Below, one piece after another: positions 1 to 6,081 of a DNA stretch of 7,343 bases. The position numbers and the translations under genes were made by a program. Each line of letters begins with the position of its first letter. Position 1 is the stretch's first letter. The notes below the pieces were generated by a model. It worked only from the letters and a program-made list of their open reading frames with translations. It had not been told where the DNA came from and ran no database searches. The stretch lies in NCBI GenBank assembly GCA_026418655.1, contig JAOAAW010000170.1, positions 1-7,343 on the forward strand, written 5' to 3'. This stretch comes from a bacterium (GTDB lineage Bacteria; Ratteibacteria; UBA8468; B48-G9; DTJG01).

Positions 1-1509
1 GCTTAAAAGATACGCCTCATCAGATACAAAAGTAAGAAAGCCAGCTCTGTTCAACTCTTTTTGAAACCTTTCAGTTTCTGCAGCATACTGCCTGAAACTC
101 ATACCATTAACTTTATATGGAAGGGGCTTCCAGTACTTTGGTGGAAAAAATTGCTTTATCTGATAGGTCATTACATCAATCGCGTATGTATCTGTTTCGA
201 GTGTAAAATTAAACTTTTCTGGATTTCTTCCCCACACAGTTCGTGGGTAAAGGCCTGGAAACTGAACAAGTACAGAATCAGGTTGGGTCTTCATTAAAAA
301 ATCCATTGTCTGGCGTCTAGTGTTTTCTGTTTCAAAGGGTGCTGGATAAATGATGCTGACTACTGTGAATATTCCTGCCTTCTTGCAAGCTTTTATAATC
401 AGTTCTATATCTTTAAGTGAATTTCTCTTGTGCATTGCTTTTTCTAAAATTTCAGGACTTCCAGATTCAAGGCCAAAGAAAATAGACATGCATCCTGACT
501 TTTTAATCAGTTCAAAATCCGCTTCCTTCATTGCATCAAAATTCCCAAAACAGGTATAGGCAATTTTGAATCCATTTTCCAGAATCCTTCTTGCTGTTTC
601 TTGAAGAACATCAGAGGGGGTACTTGACCCGGCATATCTGAAGTAGCTCGTTTTGTAGCGAGAAATTGAATACTCAATTTCTTTCAGAATTCTCTCAACT
701 GGTTTCTTTCTTAATTTACCGCTCTTAATAGGATGTATGCAAAATGCACAATGGTTATTGCAACCGCGACTTTCGTCAAGAACAAACATTTTTACCTTAT
801 TTTCTATTCCTGTGTAGACATTATCATCATATTCAGGAAATGGTAAGTTTTCAAGGTCCTGTATAAATTTCCCTGCCGTTTTAATTATTGAACCATTTTT
901 CTTAAAAATAATATTCGGTATACTATCAAGGCCTATCTTGCCTTTGACAAAATCTGCCAGCGCGACAATCGTCTCTTCTCCATCACCAAAACAGAGTGCA
1001 TCAAAATCATCTGTTACCTTAAAAATTTCCTCCTGGAAAATATCAACCTGTGGTCCACCCCCAAAAACTCTAATCGTTGGAAATTTTCTTTTAAGTTTCT
1101 CTGCAAGCAAAAGGGAGTATCTGAAACCATCTCCTGCCCATAACTTGATACCAACAAAATCAATGCTGTTTTCTTTCACCATCCTGCAAATATCATCACA
1201 AATATGGTCAAAAACCTTCATTTTGTGGTGTTCGAGTCGGTTTGAAAGAATTTTAAGTTTTGCCAAATCTATAAATGAAGGTTTTTGCTTGTAGATGAAA
1301 ATCTTTTCAGCTATATTCCTGATTTCTGAAAGAGGTTTGTATGCGTAAACCATTTCAATGATATCAGGATTGTTATAATCTAGGATCATTACATGATGAG
1401 AATTTCTTTTCAAGCATGCAGCAAGAATTGCAACTCCATTATCAGGTATAAAATCAGAAAATATCTTAGGTACGCCTGCAAGGCTAATAAGTAACGAATT
1501 TGTACTCAC
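1..1509 (-). CDS. B12-binding-domain radical SAM protein, 3' end missing
   Basis: The reverse strand reads open for 503 codons from GTG at 1509 to the window edge, so the C-terminus is missing. Residues 1-190 look like a cobalamin-binding Rossmann domain: an N-terminal strand and IPDNGVAILAACLKR helix, then DFVGIKLWAGDG, VFGGGPQVD (148-156) and FGDGEET (174-180, the usual GEGE-type turn). The DxHxxG cobalt-ligand motif is absent, as in many proteins of this class. The radical SAM core starts near 240, with the 4Fe-4S motif CNNHCAFC (Cys250, Cys254, Cys257) and FFGLESGSPEILE (344-356). The family cleaves S-adenosylmethionine to a radical and acts on methylation, cyclisation or lipid/cofactor substrates; the substrate here cannot be told. 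GTG is chosen because an in-frame TGA lies at 1518-1516 and no ATG follows for many codons. It overlaps the TGA of a 15-codon leader ORF. The family call is firm, the substrate unknown. Confidence 0.9.
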   Translation of the reverse strand, partial: MSTNSLLISLAGVPKIFSDFIPDNGVAILAACLKRNSHHVMILDYNNPDIIEMVYAYKPLSEIRNIAEKIFIYKQKPSFIDLAKLKILSNRLEHHKMKVFDHICDDICRMVKENSIDFVGIKLWAGDGFRYSLLLAEKLKRKFPTIRVFGGGPQVDIFQEEIFKVTDDFDALCFGDGEETIVALADFVKGKIGLDSIPNIIFKKNGSIIKTAGKFIQDLENLPFPEYDDNVYTGIENKVKMFVLDESRGCNNHCAFCIHPIKSGKLRKKPVERILKEIEYSISRYKTSYFRYAGSSTPSDVLQETARRILENGFKIAYTCFGNFDAMKEADFELIKKSGCMSIFFGLESGSPEILEKAMHKRNSLKDIELIIKACKKAGIFTVVSIIYPAPFETENTRRQTMDFLMKTQPDSVLVQFPGLYPRTVWGRNPEKFNFTLETDTYAIDVMTYQIKQFFPPKYWKPLPYKVNGMSFRQYAAETERFQKELNRAGFLTFVSDEAYLLS

Positions 1510-1553
1510 TGTTGTTCAATTTTGTACATTAAATCTAAACTATCATTTTTCAT
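1506..1553 (-). CDS. Possible 15-codon leader ORF overlapping the radical SAM start
   Basis: ATG at 1553 opens a 15-codon frame, MKNDSLDLMYKIEQQ, ending in TGA at 1508-1506. That stop overlaps the GTG start of the radical SAM gene in a GTGA arrangement typical of translational coupling. The predicted transcription start of the upstream promoter falls on the A of this ATG, so it could be translated leaderless and deliver ribosomes to a GTG that has no Shine-Dalgarno. The peptide has no run of a single amino acid that would suggest classical attenuation. It could be chance; there is no conservation evidence. Confidence 0.35.
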   Translation of the reverse strand: MKNDSLDLMYKIEQQ

Positions 1554-1559
1554 ATATTT

Positions 1560-1579
1560 ATTTTATGATTTGATAAAAT
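1560..1579. repeat. Inverted repeat inside the radical SAM promoter
   Basis: Arms ATTTTAT (1560-1566) and ATAAAAT (1573-1579) are perfect reverse complements separated by 6 nt. They lie over the -10 box and spacer of the minus-strand promoter, where a repressor could compete with RNA polymerase. The arms are pure A/T in an AT-rich region, so chance is a real alternative. Confidence 0.3.
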
Positions 1580-1588
1580 TTGTGTCAA
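1560..1588 (-). promoter_or_regulatory. Sigma-70-type promoter for the radical SAM gene
   Basis: Read on the minus strand, a perfect -35 box TTGACA (1588-1583) is followed by a 17-nt spacer and the -10 box TAAAAT (1565-1560, five of six to TATAAT). With the -10 ending at -7, transcription would start near 1553, the A of the leader ATG. This is the best sigma-70 match in the window. Confidence 0.7.
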
Positions 1589-1592
1589 ACTT

Positions 1593-1621
1593 GCACAAAA
1601 ATGTACAAAATAGGGAAAAAG
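1593..1621 (+). repeat. Direct repeat copy 1 (GCACAAAAATGTACAAAAT core)
   Basis: This 29-nt stretch matches 1743-1771 at 25 of 29 positions; over the first 19 nt (1593-1611) only one base differs. It sits just upstream of the -35 box of the minus-strand promoter. Its inner ATGTACAAAA (1601-1610) also occurs inverted at 1520-1529, near the radical SAM start codon. It could be an operator or the relic of a short local duplication. Confidence 0.5.
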
Positions 1622-1705
1622 GTAGTGTTTTTTCTGTTTTGTCCATTTATTAAAAACCCTTTCAAAACCTTGTTTGTCCTTTTTTCTTGTTCTATTGGAA
1701 TTGAC

Positions 1706-1722
1706 CTGGCACACTTATTGAA
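1706..1722 (+). promoter_or_regulatory. Candidate sigma-54 (-24/-12) promoter for the barrel-kinase operon
   Basis: CTGGCACACTTATTGAA matches the sigma-54 consensus YTGGCACGNNNNTTGCW except for A in place of G after the CAC and A in place of C at -12. The invariant -24 GG (1708-1709) and the -13 G (1720) have the required spacing. Transcription would start near 1733, 18 nt before the ATG at 1751. rpoN lies in the same window. A weaker sigma-70 reading overlaps it (TTGACC 1701-1706, TAGAAC 1725-1730, 18-nt spacer). The missing -12 C is the main weakness. Confidence 0.5.
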
Positions 1723-1742
1723 AATAGAACTATTGGATGGAC

Positions 1743-1771
1743 GCACAAAAATGGACAAAATGGCAAAAAAG
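1743..1771 (+). repeat. Direct repeat copy 2, spanning the barrel gene start
   Basis: This is the second copy of the 29-nt imperfect repeat, exactly 150 bp after the first and covering the likely start codon at 1751. Its inner ATGGACAAAA (1751-1760) also occurs inverted as TTTTGTCCAT at 1637-1646. The region therefore holds four ATG(T/G)ACAAAA-type motifs, two per orientation. Protein binding at this copy would block transcription or translation initiation of the barrel gene. Confidence 0.45.
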
Positions 1772-2983
1772 ATAATGGCAGGTATTTTTTCAATCTGGTG
1801 TATATGTTTTTCCCAGGGATTCAGAAATCCTCCGCCAGGAACTACTGTCTTGATGAATGGAGGTGTATTTGTTGCACAGGCTGATGACCCATCTGCATGC
1901 GTATTAAATCCTGCTGGACTAATCCTCTTGAACCATAGTCAGTTCCATTCTGGCATTCTCTTTCTTTCTTCCGAAACAAAATATTTCGGGAAAAATATAA
2001 CAACAAGAAGAGAAAATGATTTTGCAGTTCTCGGGAATGTTTACATAAGCTACATACCTGAAAAATCTAATGCAAGATTTGGCTTTGGTATCACCAGTCC
2101 GTATGGTCAAAAAACTAGGTGGAAGAAAGAAATTACTGAAACTTACTGGGCTTATAATGTTCCCTACTATAGCGAAATGAAGTTTATTACTTTTACTCCT
2201 TCAATGGCTTTTCCCTTAAAAGATACTCTCAGTATTGGATATGGGATTGATATTCATCAAAGTTTAGTTGAAACAAGGCAATCTATTCCTTGGTCATTTA
2301 TAACAGGAACCCCTGATGGAGTCGCAATTCTGAAAGGAGAAGACATTTCTGCCTCATTCAGAATTGGAATTCTTTTCCACAGAAAAAATAATTCTTTTGG
2401 AATTTTATGGACTTCACCTTTTGAAATGAACTATTCTGGCACATTCTCTATGACCAATTTCCCTGAAACTTTACCCGGTTTCCTTACTGGAATAAAACCT
2501 GAAGTAAAAAGTAATTTTAAAATAAAATTCCCAGAGATATATTCATTCGGATACAGATGGAAAAGTGAAAAGACTGCTTTCCAGATTGGTGCAGAATTTG
2601 TAAAATATTCTTGTCTCAAAAAAATCATTGTAGATGCTGGTCCTGATAGTATTCTGATTCCACCTCTGATAAAAAATTGGAAGGATGTCTGGACATATTC
2701 TGCTGGATTTGAATATGCGATTGATAAAAGATTTACTGTTAATGGAGGAATAGGTTTTATTCAGTCGCCTGTCCCTAATACGACATTTGACCCTATGCTT
2801 CCAGATACAGATAGATCTATATATAGCGTGGGAACATCTATTAATTTCAAATCCGGCAAGTTTTCATTGTTCTATATATGGAATCAGTTTAAAAACAGAA
2901 ATATTTCACAGGGAGGATTTACTGATGGAACATACAGATCTTCCGGAAATTTCTTCGGGTGCGGATATACGAAAGGAATCTGA
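1751..2983 (+). CDS. FadL/OmpP1/TodX-family outer-membrane transport protein
   Basis: This is a predicted 410-residue outer-membrane beta-barrel of the FadL type, a family that moves long-chain fatty acids and other hydrophobic molecules across the outer membrane. Residues 1-23 form a signal peptide: basic MDKMAKK, a hydrophobic IMAGIFSIWCICF stretch, then SQG before FRNPP. The N-terminal plug follows, with the family pattern of small residues, DDPSAC and NPAGL (53-57). The remainder is alternating, aromatic-rich beta-strand sequence ending GCGYTKGI. Length fits the family (about 400-450). The frame is open back to 1580, but starting at ATG 1751 or 1760 puts the signal peptide at the N-terminus. 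No strong Shine-Dalgarno is visible; GGATGG at 1735-1740 is far from the ATG. The last 59 nt overlap the downstream kinase gene, pointing to one operon. The substrate is unknown. Confidence 0.85.
   Translation: MDKMAKKIMAGIFSIWCICFSQGFRNPPPGTTVLMNGGVFVAQADDPSACVLNPAGLILLNHSQFHSGILFLSSETKYFGKNITTRRENDFAVLGNVYISYIPEKSNARFGFGITSPYGQKTRWKKEITETYWAYNVPYYSEMKFITFTPSMAFPLKDTLSIGYGIDIHQSLVETRQSIPWSFITGTPDGVAILKGEDISASFRIGILFHRKNNSFGILWTSPFEMNYSGTFSMTNFPETLPGFLTGIKPEVKSNFKIKFPEIYSFGYRWKSEKTAFQIGAEFVKYSCLKKIIVDAGPDSILIPPLIKNWKDVWTYSAGFEYAIDKRFTVNGGIGFIQSPVPNTTFDPMLPDTDRSIYSVGTSINFKSGKFSLFYIWNQFKNRNISQGGFTDGTYRSSGNFFGCGYTKGI
2911..2917 (+). promoter_or_regulatory. Strong Shine-Dalgarno that fixes the kinase start
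   Basis: GGGAGGA lies 7 nt before ATG 2925, inside the barrel coding sequence. It is the only clear ribosome-binding site in the window. It selects 2925 over the upstream in-frame start at 2787, whose extra 46 residues resemble no REC N-terminus. Confidence 0.75.
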
Positions 2984-4118
2984 AAAGCCAGCAATTCTTG
3001 TTATTGATGATGAACTAGGACCAAGGGAATCATTGAGAATCCTGTTGCAAGATTTTTATTCGGTATATCTAGCAAAAGACGGTTACGAGGGTATTTCAAT
3101 GTTAAGCTCTGGCGATTATGATGTTGTTATTCTTGATTTAAGAATGCCCGAAAAATCTGGACTTGAAACACTCGAAGAAATAAGAAAAATAAATCCAGAG
3201 ATTCCCGTCATTATATTGACAGGTTTTGGAACACTTGAATCAGCCCAAAGAGCAGTTCATCTCAATATTTTTGAATTTATAAGTAAGCCTTTTGATGTTA
3301 ATGAAATGAAAGAAATTGTGAAAAGAGCTGTTGAAAAAAACAAAATTAACCGTTCTACGAAAGTTATATTAAATCAGTTGAGAAAGCTTAACACCGATCT
3401 TGAAGATAGAATTCATGAACTCGAAAAGTTTGCTGTGGTAGGGAAACTTTCTGCCGAAATGCTCCATGAGATTAATAATCCTTTAACCGTAATCCTCGGA
3501 TATGTTCAGATTCTTCTACATGAAATCACCAATAAGAATCAGGCATCAGCTGAGGAAATTCAAAGATACCTCACCGTTGTTGAAAGCGAAGTAAAAAGGT
3601 GTCAAACAATTGCCCGAAGTTTTCTTGATGTTTCAAAAAAATCCTATAAACATACTCCAATTAACATAAATACAATTCTTGAAAATATGGTATATTTTTT
3701 CAAGGAGAATCCCATGGCAAAAAACATAGAATTCTCATTCAATTTTGCAGCTGATATTTCATTGATTTTTGGCTCACCTGAACAACTTCAACAGGTTTTT
3801 ATTAACCTGTTTATGAATGCCATAGAAGCCATAGATTCAAGGGGGAAGATAAGTATTGAGACTAAAAATCAACCTGGAAAAGTTGTTGTGAGAATATCTG
3901 ATAATGGTAGGGGTATACCACCAGAGATTCTGGGAAAAATCTTTAAACCATTTTTTACAACAAAATCAGAAAAAAGCACTGGTATTGGTCTGACAATTTC
4001 TAAAAAAATTATTGAAGCACATAAAGGAGAAATATCTGTTGAAAGCACGCAGGGTAAAGGTACAGCTTTTACTATTTCTTTTCCATCTTATCAAACGAAC
4101 GCCTTAGATAAGAATTGA
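2925..4118 (+). CDS. REC-histidine kinase signalling protein (receiver followed by kinase)
   Basis: This is a 397-residue soluble protein with the receiver first and the kinase second. The REC domain (about 22-138) has the acidic pair Asp28-Asp29, phosphoacceptor Asp71 in VVILDLRMP, Thr99 in ILTGFG and Lys121 in ISKPFD. A charged, coiled-coil-like linker (about 142-175) leads to HisKA with phospho-His181 in EMLHEINNPLTVI, an NtrB-like H-box. The HATPase domain shows the N box around Asn298 (FINLFMNAIEAI), G1 DNGRGIP (326-332), the F box KPFFTTK and G2 GIGLTISKKI. All catalytic residues are present. There is no membrane segment, PAS domain or DNA-binding output, so input presumably comes by phosphotransfer to REC or a partner protein, and output goes to a separate regulator. 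The gene overlaps the barrel gene by 59 nt on the same strand and rpoN by 47 nt tail to tail. The cognate regulator is not in this window. Confidence 0.92.
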   Translation: MEHTDLPEISSGADIRKESEKPAILVIDDELGPRESLRILLQDFYSVYLAKDGYEGISMLSSGDYDVVILDLRMPEKSGLETLEEIRKINPEIPVIILTGFGTLESAQRAVHLNIFEFISKPFDVNEMKEIVKRAVEKNKINRSTKVILNQLRKLNTDLEDRIHELEKFAVVGKLSAEMLHEINNPLTVILGYVQILLHEITNKNQASAEEIQRYLTVVESEVKRCQTIARSFLDVSKKSYKHTPININTILENMVYFFKENPMAKNIEFSFNFAADISLIFGSPEQLQQVFINLFMNAIEAIDSRGKISIETKNQPGKVVVRISDNGRGIPPEILGKIFKPFFTTKSEKSTGIGLTISKKIIEAHKGEISVESTQGKGTAFTISFPSYQTNALDKN

Positions 4119-5334
4119 GTATTTCCCTTCTTTTGCGATATTTATTAACTGTTCTCGGTGCTATCACTATACCCTTTTCTTTCAATCTCTCTGAAATCTG
4201 GCGATCAGACAGAGCAGTATCAGAATTTTTAGTAATGTTTTCAATTTCATCCATGACAGATTTCTGACTTAATTTGCCAGATGGATAACTGAATAATTGT
4301 TTTACGGAAAAAATATGGCTGCCATATGAAATATATTTTCTGGAAATGGCTCTGCTTACAAGAGAAAGACTGCATGAAAATTTTTCAGCAAGTTCGGTTT
4401 CTGTTAATGGTTTTAAAATCCCATTGTTACAGATAAAATCCCTCTGGTATTCAACGATGTATCTTATAAGTTTTCCCAAAAATTGCCTGCGATTTTCTAT
4501 ATACATGAGAAATTTTTTCGCCTGGTTCATTTTCTGATTTAAAAAAACTTTTTCATTTTTATGAATTGTTTTAGCCTTCATCACCCTGATATAGGCTTCA
4601 TTAACGAAAATTTTAAAAATCCTGTCTTCCCCGAATTCAATCGAAACGGTTGGTTCAAAACTTTTTATTATGAAATCCGGAAACTTCGGTAAAATTTCTT
4701 CTGGTTTCAAAAAAAAGGCCCTTGCAGGAAAAGGATCCAGTTTTCTGATTTCTGCAATAATAGTAGAAAGTTGTGTATCTGTAAGTTTCATTTTCTTTTT
4801 TATAAGAGAAAATCTGCCCTCAAGGAAATCCTTTCCATATTCTTTAAGGACTTTAAATGCTGGTGTATTTTCCATTTTCTTCGCCTTCATTTGTAATATA
4901 AAACATTCCTGAAAATCCCGTGCAGCAATTCCGGGTGGTTCCAGTGACTGAATTACATTTAACGCCTTTTGAACAACTGACGCATCCTTCTGTAACATCT
5001 GACACATCTCATCTATGGAAAATCTTAGGTATCCATCATCGTCAATGAGTTCAATAATCAAATCTGCGATACCTGAAACTTCGGGATCGAGATTCAGATA
5101 CGAAATCTCCATTTTGAGTCTGTCAATAAATGAACTTTTTCCAGATATCCTTTCTAAAATATGTTCTGGTATAGCAAAGTGAGAGTAATTTTTTTCAAAT
5201 TCCAGAAATGGATTCTCTTCAGCCGCATTCTCACAAATCTGCGACAGTTCAACAGCAGAAGCCTGGAGTAATTTCTGGTAAAGAATATTTACCTGAAGTT
5301 GATGAAGGGATTGCTGTAAATTTTGCCGTTCCAT
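4072..5334 (-). CDS. rpoN: RNA polymerase sigma-54 factor, short form
   Basis: This is a 420-residue sigma-54, the alternative sigma factor that recognises -24/-12 promoters and needs an AAA+ activator. Region I (1-45) is the Gln/Leu-rich activator-interaction segment ending EENPFLE. The core-binding region shows IDDDGYL (97-103) and LEPPGIAARDFQECFILQM (131-149). The HTH is LTETELAEKFSCSLSLVSRAI (310-330), followed by KYISYG and FSVKQLFS. The RpoN box is APRTVNKYRK (392-401), against the consensus ARRTVAKYRE. At 420 residues it is shorter than the roughly 480 of E. coli, mainly because the acidic region II linker is nearly absent: only about 24 residues separate NPFLE from the core-binding region. 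The ATG start agrees with family N-termini, and no Shine-Dalgarno precedes it. The common neighbours lptB, hpf and ptsN are not seen. The stop lies inside the kinase gene on the other strand. Confidence 0.93.
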   Translation of the reverse strand: MERQNLQQSLHQLQVNILYQKLLQASAVELSQICENAAEENPFLEFEKNYSHFAIPEHILERISGKSSFIDRLKMEISYLNLDPEVSGIADLIIELIDDDGYLRFSIDEMCQMLQKDASVVQKALNVIQSLEPPGIAARDFQECFILQMKAKKMENTPAFKVLKEYGKDFLEGRFSLIKKKMKLTDTQLSTIIAEIRKLDPFPARAFFLKPEEILPKFPDFIIKSFEPTVSIEFGEDRIFKIFVNEAYIRVMKAKTIHKNEKVFLNQKMNQAKKFLMYIENRRQFLGKLIRYIVEYQRDFICNNGILKPLTETELAEKFSCSLSLVSRAISRKYISYGSHIFSVKQLFSYPSGKLSQKSVMDEIENITKNSDTALSDRQISERLKEKGIVIAPRTVNKYRKRREILNSYLRRSFDKMEKK

Positions 5335-5341
5335 AGAGAAT

Positions 5342-5347
5342 ATTTTA
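5342..5347 (-). promoter_or_regulatory. Candidate -10 box for rpoN
   Basis: TAAAAT on the minus strand (5347-5342) places the expected transcription start at about 5335, one base before the rpoN ATG (5334). No good -35 box is at 16-18 nt; the nearest is TTATCA at a 19-nt spacing. Weak as a promoter, but it fits the leaderless geometry seen at two other genes here. Confidence 0.35.
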
Positions 5348-5352
5348 TTACA

Positions 5353-5364
5353 TTTTCAGGAAAA
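5353..5364. repeat. Small palindrome between rpoN and the MgtC-family gene
   Basis: TTTTCAGGAAAA has 5-bp inverted arms (TTTTC/GAAAA) around two bases. It lies in the 65-bp divergent spacer, just upstream of both candidate promoters, where one regulator could affect both genes. It is short enough to be chance. Confidence 0.25.
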
Positions 5365-5365
5365 G

Positions 5366-5393
5366 TTGATAATATATTGAAAAATGTTAGAAT
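5366..5393 (+). promoter_or_regulatory. Sigma-70 promoter with extended -10 for the MgtC-family gene
   Basis: The -35 box TTGATA (5366-5371) and -10 box TAGAAT (5388-5393) are each five of six to consensus with a 16-nt spacer. A TGN extended -10 element lies at 5385-5387. The expected start is 5400, the A of the ATG, so the mRNA would be leaderless. A second TAGAAT directly abuts the ATG (5394-5399). Confidence 0.6.
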
Positions 5394-5399
5394 TAGAAT

Positions 5400-6077
5400 A
5401 TGAAACAGGAATGGGAATGGCTTTTCAGAATACTTATAGCAGGTATACTGAGTGGAATCATCGGATGGGAAAGAGAAAGACATGCGAGGGCTGCTGGTTT
5501 GCGTACGATGATACTTGTCGGGATAGGTTGTTGTCTCTCAATGATTGTTTCACTTAGAATACTTGAACTTTTCTCTGGGATTGACTCTCCGTATTTAAGA
5601 ATAGACCCTGCTAGAATTGCCTATGGTGTGCTTACAGGAATTGGTTTTATTGGTGCAGGAACTATAATCAGAGATAGAGGAAAGGTCAGGGGCATAACTA
5701 CAGCATCATGTTTGTGGGTTGTCAGTGCAATGGGTCTTGCTGTTGGTTGTGGGTATTATATTCTGAGCATTGGTACAACCATACTTGCAATGGCTATTCT
5801 TCTGATTTTAAAAGGAATAGAATTAAAAATACCACATGATACCTACAATCGAATAAGAATTAAGTTCACCGGCGAGATTTCTGTTTTTTCAGAGAAAATT
5901 TTTTCACTCTTTTCTGAAATGCATTATAGAATTCTTGAATTTTCTTTCCTTGAACAAAAAAAGGAAAATTTTTCTGTGCTTGAAATCCTCTGCAAAACAA
6001 GAGGGAAAAAGGATGGTATTTCAATTCTGAACGCACTCAAAGACTACAAGAACATCATTGAAATAGAATATAAATAA
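5400..6077 (+). CDS. MgtC/SapB-family inner-membrane protein
   Basis: This 225-residue protein has the family's signature blocks: GWERERHARAAGLRT (22-36) in the first cytoplasmic loop, RIDPARIAYGVLTGIGFIGA (67-86) continuing to GTII, and the RGITTASCLWVVSAMGLAVG block (97-116). About five hydrophobic segments fall near 8-22, 36-58, 72-90, 102-118 and 121-140. A soluble C-terminal part (about 145-225) resembles the small ACT-like domain of longer family members. The family includes Salmonella MgtC, linked to low-Mg2+ and intramacrophage growth and to inhibition of F1Fo ATPase. Most environmental homologues are uncharacterised, so a Mg2+ role is only a guess. It is divergent from rpoN (65-bp spacer) and convergent with the ceramidase-like gene (4-bp gap). 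No Shine-Dalgarno precedes ATG 5400. A later start would remove part of the first membrane segment. Confidence 0.9.
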   Translation: MKQEWEWLFRILIAGILSGIIGWERERHARAAGLRTMILVGIGCCLSMIVSLRILELFSGIDSPYLRIDPARIAYGVLTGIGFIGAGTIIRDRGKVRGITTASCLWVVSAMGLAVGCGYYILSIGTTILAMAILLILKGIELKIPHDTYNRIRIKFTGEISVFSEKIFSLFSEMHYRILEFSFLEQKKENFSVLEILCKTRGKKDGISILNALKDYKNIIEIEYK

Positions 6078-6081
6078 TCCA

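Noticed and set aside
938..1294. Plus-strand 118-codon ORF antisense to the radical SAM gene
   Set aside because: Its low-complexity Ser/Lys-rich translation is opposite the B12-type domain, and it has no promoter or ribosome-binding site. It is a shadow.
1580..1750. Upstream in-frame extension of the barrel gene (57 extra codons, TTG start)
   Set aside because: It would bury a good signal peptide at about residue 60 and run through the promoter elements. No Shine-Dalgarno supports it.
1738..1776. 12-codon out-of-frame ORF whose TAA overlaps an in-frame ATG of the barrel gene (TAATG at 1774-1778)
   Set aside because: It mirrors the leader-ORF arrangement on the other side, but starting the barrel at 1775 removes the basic residues of the signal peptide. 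Chance is more likely.
2787..2924. N-terminal extension of the kinase into the barrel gene
   Set aside because: The 46 extra residues are out-of-frame barrel sequence with no domain similarity. The strong Shine-Dalgarno supports ATG 2925.
6078..6081. Terminator between the MgtC-family and ceramidase-like genes
   Set aside because: The 4-bp gap and flanking coding sequence show no GC-rich stem followed by a T run.
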